Part shown: one piece after another, positions 53,435 to 61,400 of the stretch
Layout of the letters: every line of letters starts with the position of its first letter
How positions within the stretch are numbered: the first letter of the stretch is position 1
Origin: Lactonifactor sp050944855
GTDB lineage: Bacteria; Bacillota; Clostridia; Lachnospirales; Lachnospiraceae
Length of the DNA: 64,000 nucleotides
Direction: 5' to 3'
Assembly (NCBI GenBank): GCA_050944855.1
Contig: JBMNRU010000009.1
Coordinates: forward strand, 1 to 64,000
Made by a program: the position numbers and the translations under genes
The notes under the pieces: model-generated
The model's input: only the letters and a program-made list of their open reading frames with translations
What the model was told of the DNA's origin: nothing
Databases searched by the model: none

Positions 53435-53944
53435 TCAAGCCTCCTCTCCCGCATACTCGGTATAAACCAGATCCCAGTCTGCTGCAGGATTGCCGTCCTT
53501 GTCATACATAACCGGCGTACATTCCTGAACAACTACTACATTGAAATCCTTAATCTCTTCGTTTTCAAGCTTAATGGACACATCCAGTACCTCCGTACTT
53601 GCACCCGGGGCAACGATCTGCCCATAATACCAGTAACCGTCCTCTTCATCATAGGTCCAGCTGCTTCCCGACGGTGTACATGTTACATTCTGTCCGCTGA
53701 ACACCTTAACACGCACAAAACAATCATTCTCACTGGAAGTATTCTTCACGGTGACATGCTTTGTCTTTTCGCTTACCGTCTCCTCAATCTCTGTCTGTGC
53801 GCCCAGGCTTACGATCTGGCTTCCTTCTGCCTCGGTATAAGTCGTAAAATATGCCATAGAACCCTCTATCGTAAGTCCTGCTGTCAGAATCAGAGCTGCC
53901 GCGGATATTGCAGCCAGCTTTTTATAACTATTTCCTGTCTTCAT
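53435..53944 (-). CDS. Small SipW-dependent-type secreted protein
   Basis: 169 residues. The signal region runs through GSMAYFTTYTEAEGSQIV, a clear SipW-type cleavage context (AYFT-T...E). The mature ~140 residues are beta-rich (VTVKNTSSENDCFVRVKVF, WTYDEEDGYWYYGQIVAPG). No anchor. By analogy with TasA it may be a fibre subunit. 5-base gap to the next gene. Confidence 0.8.
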   Translation of the reverse strand: MKTGNSYKKLAAISAAALILTAGLTIEGSMAYFTTYTEAEGSQIVSLGAQTEIEETVSEKTKHVTVKNTSSENDCFVRVKVFSGQNVTCTPSGSSWTYDEEDGYWYYGQIVAPGASTEVLDVSIKLENEEIKDFNVVVVQECTPVMYDKDGNPAADWDLVYTEYAGEEA

Positions 53945-53962
53945 ATTTCTCGCAGCTCCTTC

Positions 53963-55006
53963 CTAATTTTCCGGTGCAGGAGAAGTAGGATCGGTCCATT
54001 CCCATTCTCCCTTATCATTGATTGAAAATTCATTGGTCACGCCATATCCGCCCCGGTTTCCGCCATTGTACTGATTGGCAAAATCCACTGCCGCCTGCGT
54101 AAGATTTCCTTCTTCCACACCCGGATCAGATACAATTTCCGTACTCTTCACATCCTCACCGGCAATTTCATAACTGCCGCCTGCATATACCTCTGTCACC
54201 TTCACATTCAGACCGGCCGGAATATTCTCAACGGTAATAGAACCATTCTCTACATTATCCAAAGTAATGCTTACCACATCGCTGTATTTTACATCTCCAT
54301 GCTTATCGGTCCCTTCGATCTCAAATACACAGGTCATCTTGCCCAGTGACGCATTATACGTATTCAGTGTTTTCTGAATCGTCAGCTTACCAAACTGTGG
54401 TACAGCCTCACCTTTCAGAGAAATTGTTCTGTCATAAATCCAGTCATCACTTCCCAAACCTTCCAGTGTATACTCACTGCTTGGCAGAGCCGTCAGATAT
54501 GGGGTAAATACATACTTCATAGAATAGTCTGCGTTAAATGTATCCTGAGGAGCTACCAGATACATACCTACCTGGAGTCCCTCGAAAACGGCAGGATTAC
54601 CATTCTCAATCATTTCCGTTGCCGCAGGATCTATTGGAGTTTCCGCCTCGGTCAGCTTTTTCACTGTTTCCTCTGCCAGATTTTCCCATGTAGCTGCATT
54701 CGTATCTTTATCCATAACCACATTAAAATTAAGATCGTCGCCAACGGTTGAAGTAAAGACTCCTGACACATCCACATCAGCCACCTTATAAAGCTTTACC
54801 GGAATCGTCATTTCATTCAGATCCTCTGCGTTTGCATCCACACCCAGCAAAGCAGTATCTGCAGATACCGTAAGCCCACATTCCTGTTCCTGGATCACCG
54901 GTCCCGCAGCCCTCGCCTGCATCAAGTCCAGACAGGGCAGAGCCAGCACCGCTGTCAGGGCCAATATCCATGCGCATCCATTCTTCATACTTTTCCTTAT
55001 CTTCAA
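53963..55006 (-). CDS. Pilin-like secreted protein lacking a sorting signal
   Basis: 347 residues from a TTG (55006) that overlaps the sortase stop by 4 bases, with AAGGAGG upstream. Signal peptide 1-33 (ARAAG). The N-terminal domain resembles pilin N-domains (VKLYKVADVD, FEGLQVGMYLVAPQ). A Cna-B/DUF5979-like domain (about 205-300: KLTIQKTLNTYN, ITVENIPAGLNVKVTEVY) follows. The chain stops at TDPTSPAPEN without LPXTG or membrane helix, although it sits directly behind two sortases. Confidence 0.75.
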   Translation of the reverse strand: MKIRKSMKNGCAWILALTAVLALPCLDLMQARAAGPVIQEQECGLTVSADTALLGVDANAEDLNEMTIPVKLYKVADVDVSGVFTSTVGDDLNFNVVMDKDTNAATWENLAEETVKKLTEAETPIDPAATEMIENGNPAVFEGLQVGMYLVAPQDTFNADYSMKYVFTPYLTALPSSEYTLEGLGSDDWIYDRTISLKGEAVPQFGKLTIQKTLNTYNASLGKMTCVFEIEGTDKHGDVKYSDVVSITLDNVENGSITVENIPAGLNVKVTEVYAGGSYEIAGEDVKSTEIVSDPGVEEGNLTQAAVDFANQYNGGNRGGYGVTNEFSINDKGEWEWTDPTSPAPEN

Positions 55007-55893
55007 TTCTTTCCCTCCTTATGTTCCTCGGTCTGCCGGACATCCTTCTTCTTCATAAAACGTCTCATAAAGAATATTGCCAGGCACGTCACTCCCAGAC
55101 CCAATAATAGATATAACATATAATAGTTCTGAATCGCCTGTACCATAGACTGTGTAGGCGTTGATTCCAGTTCACCCTCATAAGGAACCCGATGTCCTCT
55201 TACTAACAGACGGTGGCTGTTCACTCCATAGGGCGTACAGGTAAATAAGGTCACAAAATCCTGTCCTTCTTCTACCTTAAGCGCTTCCTCCAAGACGTCA
55301 AAATCGTCCTTGTCTACCATGGGGAGGATCTGATCTACCTCGTAGGCCATATCCTCATCCAGGATATGCAGATAAAATCTGTCTCCCTTTTCCAGCTGAT
55401 CGATATCGGTAAACAGCTTTGCGCTGGGCAGACCTCTGTGTGCAGAAAGCACAGTATGGTTGTTCTCGCCTCCTACGGGAAGCTTTGTCCCGTTTAAGTG
55501 ACCCACGCCCGTCTGAAGCACCTCTGTATCTGTTCCATGATAAATTGCCAGTTTAATATTAATTTTCGGTATGGAAAGGTAACCCATGACGCCATCTCCG
55601 CCTACGTTCAGTACCTTCCAGTATTCTGTTGCCCTGATATCCTCTTTCTGGTCGATGCCAAACACATCACTCAGGATACTGTTCTGTCCAAATGTTGCGT
55701 TATAAGCTCTTGCCTCTTCCCATACCTGCTCAAAATCTTCCTCCTCCATCTGACTGACGGTCTGTTCATAACCGGAAATCAGTCTCGACTGACGGTAGGT
55801 ATTCCACTGATTGGAAACGGTGGGATACGCAAGAATTCCAAAACCAATCAAAAACAACAGCCCAAAAAGAATGGTAGATATCTTTCTTTTCAT
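55003..55893 (-). CDS. Class C (pilin) sortase, second copy
   Basis: 296 residues. N-terminal membrane segment (8-25), sortase barrel with His152 (SAHRGLP), Cys219 in FTCTPYG and Arg228 (NSHR), then a C-terminal membrane helix (about 262-281), the class C topology. Builds or anchors pili by transpeptidation. About half identical by eye to the preceding sortase, suggesting tandem duplication with specialisation. 2-base gap to that gene and 4-base overlap with the next. Confidence 0.94.
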   Translation of the reverse strand: MKRKISTILFGLLFLIGFGILAYPTVSNQWNTYRQSRLISGYEQTVSQMEEEDFEQVWEEARAYNATFGQNSILSDVFGIDQKEDIRATEYWKVLNVGGDGVMGYLSIPKINIKLAIYHGTDTEVLQTGVGHLNGTKLPVGGENNHTVLSAHRGLPSAKLFTDIDQLEKGDRFYLHILDEDMAYEVDQILPMVDKDDFDVLEEALKVEEGQDFVTLFTCTPYGVNSHRLLVRGHRVPYEGELESTPTQSMVQAIQNYYMLYLLLGLGVTCLAIFFMRRFMKKKDVRQTEEHKEGKN

Positions 55894-55895
55894 CT

Positions 55896-56786
55896 CTATT
55901 CTCCCTGTGAATCCGCTGAAGCTTCAGATTCTCTTCTTTTGCGTTCTAATTTTTTCTCTCTTCTGTACAAAACCAAACTGAATATGGCCGTAATCAACAG
56001 TCCCACGATAACCCATAACAGATAATTCGTATGGAGACTCATATTTGCCAGACCGGAAGCTTCACCTTCGATTTCCTTCGGGTCATAAGGAACTCTGTGT
56101 CCTCTCACCAGATAACGATGGCTGTTCACTCCATAGGGCGTACAGGTAAGAAGCGTTACCAGATCCTCTCCCTCTTCTACCGCCAGATCTTTTGTATCCT
56201 TCGGCTCCACTATCGAGATCTTATCTACCTCATAACAGAGCGTTTCATCCAGAATATGCAAAAGAAAATGATCCCCCTTTTCCAGCTTATCCAGATCGGT
56301 AAACAGCGCTGCGCTGGGCAGGCCTCTGTGAGCGGATATCACTGCATGATTGTTCTCTCCTCCCACCGGAAGTGAACTTCCTTCCAGATGACCTGCTGCA
56401 TTTTGCAGGATATCCTCCTCTGTCGTATGGAAAATGGGGAGGGTGATATCAATCTTGGGGATCTCCACCTTTCCCATCATGCCGTCTCCTGTAATGTTCA
56501 GACAGGACATATATTCTTCATCTTCTGCGGACGCCGCCGCAACTGCAAACGAATCCGGCAGGATACTGGGACGCAGCGCTTCATTATATGCTTTTGCACG
56601 TTCCCATTCTGCTTCATAATCAATCTGTCCCGCAGTCTCCTGCTCTTCCACCGCCTGATCATAGCTGCTGATCAGACTTCTTTGTCTGTAGCCATTCCAT
56701 TGATTGGCTACGAGCGGATACAGCAGTAAGGACAATCCAAGTAAAAATATGAGTGCTATCAAAATTTTGTTGGGTTTTTTCTTCAT
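55896..56786 (-). CDS. Class C (pilin) sortase, first copy
   Basis: 296 residues. Membrane segment about 9-25, His153, Cys215 in LLTCTPYG and Arg224, C-terminal membrane helix (about 257-277) followed by a basic tail. Polymerises pilin through LPXTG threonine and a pilin lysine. Placed 120 bases after the pilin gene, separated by a strong hairpin. Confidence 0.94.
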   Translation of the reverse strand: MKKKPNKILIALIFLLGLSLLLYPLVANQWNGYRQRSLISSYDQAVEEQETAGQIDYEAEWERAKAYNEALRPSILPDSFAVAAASAEDEEYMSCLNITGDGMMGKVEIPKIDITLPIFHTTEEDILQNAAGHLEGSSLPVGGENNHAVISAHRGLPSAALFTDLDKLEKGDHFLLHILDETLCYEVDKISIVEPKDTKDLAVEEGEDLVTLLTCTPYGVNSHRYLVRGHRVPYDPKEIEGEASGLANMSLHTNYLLWVIVGLLITAIFSLVLYRREKKLERKRRESEASADSQGE

Positions 56787-56825
56787 TCAGACTCTCCTTG
56801 CTGTTGTAAATTCCTTTTCTTTTTT

Positions 56826-56861
56826 ATTCCCCCGGGGCGAAAATGACGCCCCAGGGGGAAT
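56826..56861 (-). promoter_or_regulatory. Strong hairpin between pilin and sortase genes
   Basis: ATTCCCCCGGGGCG (56826-56839) pairs over 14 bases with 56847-56861, with one bulged A. No U-tract follows on the minus strand (AATAAAAAAG), so it is not a classical terminator. It may protect the pilin mRNA 3' end or mark a processing site, giving more pilin than sortase. Confidence 0.7.
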
Positions 56862-56906
56862 ACCTGTATTCTACATTTTTAAAAGACAGGTTCTATCTTT
56901 TCATGA

Positions 56907-58451
56907 TTATTTCGCAGATTTTCTGCGGCTTGCAAAGAACAGACCTGCTGCAATGATCATGATGGCGCATCCGCCAATCGTGAAGATCGTAGTACCGATA
57001 CCACCTGTGGATGGCAGAGAAGAAAGTTTAGTGTTCTTTACATCTGTAACAGTAATGTCTCCCACGTGACCAGCTGCATTATACGTATGACTTACAACTT
57101 TATTCGTATCCATATCTGTAATAGTGATGGTATATTGTGTCATATCACCATTAGCATCAAAATCTGCATCAATTACAATCTGGTAAACTTTCTTGGATAA
57201 CTGATATTTTCCCGGTGCTTTTGTCTCCTGTAAATAATAGGTTCCTTCGTTCAGCCGGTAAAAGTTGATCATACCATCTTCTCCGGTTACAGCCTTGATT
57301 TCTGTATCATTTGCATATTTTACTTCTGTTTTGCAATCTGCATCTGCAAATAACTTAAACTCTGCTCCAGGAAGAAGTGTTGCAGCATTCTCGTTATCTA
57401 CCTTTTTTAATAACCCATTAATGTCAAAGGCATAGTTTTTTGTTGTATCTTTTTCAGATTCTGTCTCTGAATCCGGGCTGTTGCTGTAGTCAAGATAAAC
57501 TTCGTTGGTATTTGGATTAAATCCAGATGCTGCCTTGTTATTTACCTTTGCTGTATAAGTAATCTTTACTTCTTTATCATTTGCAGTATATCTGATGAAA
57601 TCCTCTGTCAGCGCAAAGGTAACCGTCTGATCGTCAACTGTTTCCGTTACATTATTTTTTGCTACTTCAGTACCAGCGACAAATACTGTATAAGAACCCT
57701 GATCATATGTCAGTCCCTCACTTAAAGTATCTACAAAATTGAATTTAACTGTTGTATATCCAACACTGTAATCCGGAAGTGTTGCTTTTAATTCATATGT
57801 AACAGTAGAACCAACGGTTACAGACTCTTTTGTGTCATCCTCTGATTCACTTAAGATATTCTTCTCTGGTTTTGGACCATTTTCCAGTTTTACCCAAACA
57901 TTAGAGCTCTCAAGTACGTCAATATTTCCATTCCCCAGTGTATTTCCATCTCCAGCTTGTGTAGTACCATAAGCTACACTGCCGTACAGAGGACTGTAAA
58001 CCTTTGTACTGGTTGACGGAGGAGTCACGATAATCACATAAGAACCAACCGGTGCAGTTGCAAGTTCATGATTATTCGCATCAACGGTTTTATAAGTATC
58101 ACCAACTTTAACCAAATCAATAGGTGTAATGCTTAATGTACCAGCTTTAATATCCTTAGCAATCTGATTCACTTCTGTTGCAGCAATGTTTTCAATATTG
58201 GCAATCGCTACACCATCCACTTTCTGATATCCTGTAAACAAACCATCTTTATACGTTGCTGTTACAACCTGATATGCCTTTACAGTAGCGCCATCTTCTA
58301 CGCCCGAAACTGTAATGATACCTTTATCATCTGCTGAAGGTCTACCTGATAATGGTGTAACCGTATTTGCAGCTGCCAGCGCTGTCACACTCATACCTAA
58401 AATCATTGCCATTGCCATAATTAAGACTAACATTTTCTTGAATTTTTTCAT
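56907..58451 (-). CDS. Major pilin, LPSTG-anchored, isopeptide domains
   Basis: 514 residues. Signal peptide 1-27 (ALAAA), N-domain (about 30-190, VKAYQVVTATYKDG), a D2-type fimbrial isopeptide domain (about 195-325) with the pilin-type lysine segment GPKPEKNI, a SpaA/Cna-B domain (about 333-450) with the E-box YYLQETKAPGKY, sorting motif LPSTG (479-483), membrane helix and RRKSAK tail. This is the backbone subunit polymerised by the class C sortases. AAAGGAGAG precedes the ATG. Confidence 0.93.
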   Translation of the reverse strand: MKKFKKMLVLIMAMAMILGMSVTALAAANTVTPLSGRPSADDKGIITVSGVEDGATVKAYQVVTATYKDGLFTGYQKVDGVAIANIENIAATEVNQIAKDIKAGTLSITPIDLVKVGDTYKTVDANNHELATAPVGSYVIIVTPPSTSTKVYSPLYGSVAYGTTQAGDGNTLGNGNIDVLESSNVWVKLENGPKPEKNILSESEDDTKESVTVGSTVTYELKATLPDYSVGYTTVKFNFVDTLSEGLTYDQGSYTVFVAGTEVAKNNVTETVDDQTVTFALTEDFIRYTANDKEVKITYTAKVNNKAASGFNPNTNEVYLDYSNSPDSETESEKDTTKNYAFDINGLLKKVDNENAATLLPGAEFKLFADADCKTEVKYANDTEIKAVTGEDGMINFYRLNEGTYYLQETKAPGKYQLSKKVYQIVIDADFDANGDMTQYTITITDMDTNKVVSHTYNAAGHVGDITVTDVKNTKLSSLPSTGGIGTTIFTIGGCAIMIIAAGLFFASRRKSAK

Positions 58452-58486
58452 GTTTCTCTCTCCTTTTTCTTTTAAAATTAACTTTC

Positions 58487-61400
58487 TTAACCTTTCGTTA
58501 TCTCCTTACATTTATTTTTATATAACATCAGCAGTGCAGCTGCCATCAACAGTACGCCGCCAAAGATATACCAATAGATTCCGGGGCCTCCGGCAGATGG
58601 AAGATCGTAAACAGCATCATTCTGAACGGTTAATACATAAACCTTGTTTTCATCCGGCCCGGTAAGATTCCACTTACTGTCTGCAGATGTTTCTACGTCA
58701 TTGCCATCCTCATCTGTCAGTGAGATGACACCCCGATCTACTTTGAAATAAATATAATCATCTAATTTCAGGAAACCGCCGGGTGCTTTCTTTTCTTCCA
58801 GTCTGTAATAACCGGTTGGAAGACCTGAATATTCGATCTCTTCGTCTTCATTTTTAACCTCAATGACTTCCTGTGCGTTTTCTTCTGCCTTCCATGGCTC
58901 CCAGGTGTCATCCCCTGTCTTTTTCTCTAAGGCAAATTCTGCGCCGGGCAGGAAGTTATTGTCAGTACCAACTTTCTTCAGATCCAGTACGGCACTGTTG
59001 TTCGCATATTCATTGACATAGCTTACCGTATTTTCTGCGTTTTCAGGTGTATTGATCACATCGTAAAGGGAACTTGTCGATCCGCTGATCGTCTGATCCT
59101 TGATCGTGAAGCCTTCATTCAACTCTAATTCACCCTTCTGTCCGGTTGCAGTAGTCGTACAGGTATATCCGTCCATGTTATATCCTGTCTCGTTCACTTC
59201 AAATTTTGTGTCCGGAGATAAACCAGATAAAGTATATACATACTTCTTACTTACTTCGTCATACACAAGTCCTGCTGCATCCAGGTTTAATGTCCTGTCA
59301 TTATAGAAGGTATCGCCATCCACTTTCTTACCGTTAGTCAATTTCAGATTAAAGGTAAGTTTTTCTATTAAGCTCTGGAGTTCTTCTTCCTTTAATTCAC
59401 CATTGATTGTTTTTTCAATCACCAGCGTAGATGGATGAATCTGTACTACCGGCTTATCATAATTCTCTGTCTTTGATTCACCGTTATAAGTATAGGTTAC
59501 AGTTGCTGAATCATTGGAATAGAAACCAGTCTCTCCTGCATGTGTACCGGTCGCCGGATCACCTTTTACAGGATTTCCTTCCACCGTTGGATACTCAAGA
59601 CCATTCGTACGATAATCACTATAAGCCTTCTCTGTAGGCTGTATCGGCATCGTTACTTTATAAATATAATCCGGTTCCAGCTTATAAGTTTCCGGGAAGT
59701 TTAATGTCAGTTCTTTGGTGGTCTCATCATAGGCAGCTGTAATCGTGGTCTCGGAGTTCGTCTCGGTCTTAGAAAGTGTCAGACGATCTGTGCCCGTTCC
59801 TACGATTTGCTCCTCCGTCGTTCCATCCGCCTTTGTCACCGTTTTGGTTACTGTGATCGTAATCGGAATCTTCGAATCAGACAGAACCGGTTCTACATAT
59901 TGGCTTAATGTATCCGTTACCGTCACATGGTCACACAGAACAGACGTCACATTCGCTGCAATATCTTTGAAAACCTGATCCAATTCTGTGGCATTGTCTG
60001 CCTTATATACTCCACTTTTCTCTGGTCGTTTATTGTCTCCTCCTACTAAATCCTTTAACTCGGTCAACCGTGTTGTACTTCCTCCGTAAGCGGCTATTGC
60101 ATAGAACTGATCGCAATATACATTTTTAATCTCATCTTTCGCATGTGTTAAAGCCTGTTCTATGGTACCACCCGTATATCCGTTGTTATTCGTCCCGGAA
60201 GCATACTCAGTTTTATTAACCCAATGATAGGGATCTCCGTCCGTGAGGAAGATGACAACTTTCTCTGCGTTCGTCCTTGCGCCCTGTAAAACTTCTTCTG
60301 CCGTCATAAATGCCGCCTGATAATTGGTTCCTCTGCCCAAAGCGATACTGTCAATAGCAGTTTTTGCGGAATTCGCATCTGCCGTCCAACTCTGATTTAT
60401 TTTTGTGGATTTTCCCGGACTACTTGGATCATTATTCGGATCAGGTGTACCATCACTCAAGATACCACTAAAGGAAACAACTGCATATTTGGCATCAATT
60501 CCTTCATTGCCCTGAATCGTACTTACCAGGTTTTTAGCTGCTGTCTTGGCCGACGGAAGTTTATTGCCGCTCATACTGCTTGATTTATCAATAATCAAAA
60601 GTATATCCAACTGTGCTTTTTTTGTTTTATTTCCCACTGCTCCGGAAACTGTAAGCTCCAGATCATAGGTTCCGTCTTCTTTCCCTTTGCTGTCCTGTCT
60701 CTTTGTGACGGTCTTACTCTTTGTCAGTTCCTTCTCCGGAGTTGGATCCGGTTCCGGTTCCGGTTCTGTTGCCAGGTTTGTAATGTAATACTTACCATTG
60801 TTATCGCCAGTCGTATATTGGCCTAACTCCGCCTTACCATCCGAAGCACCATTCAGTTCCATAGTAAATCCTTTATCGGTAACGGTAACGGTCCATGTAT
60901 TTTCGGTCTTTTCATATCCGCTGACTGTCGCTGTTTCCCTCAACGTATAAGTTCCCGGTTTTACTTTAACCTTTACATATCCATTTTCATCCGATTCTAA
61001 TGGACGATATGCTCCCGGATTGGCATTATTAGTCAGTGTGAATTTTGCTCCTTCCACACCCCGGTTAATATCCTGGCTGCTTACTTTATAAAAACCAACC
61101 TCTGTCTTGTGTTGTTTTGCCGCTCCAATCTGAAGGCGATAAATTGCACCGCCATCGGCATAATCATTTCCGATAACATCAATATAAAACGACGTTGAAT
61201 GACCTGTATTTAATGCGTTCTGGATAATACCGCCGGCTCCATCGGTAACCGGATCTGTATACCAGCCATCCGTAATCTCTCTGAACGTTCCCTCCATATT
61301 ATCTGTTACACGGTTCGCCTTTGTTCCCTGTCTGTCATGAAACTTCACTTCACCTTCTTGATTCGATGTTCCCGTCCAAAAAGCAAGATAATCCATAAAA

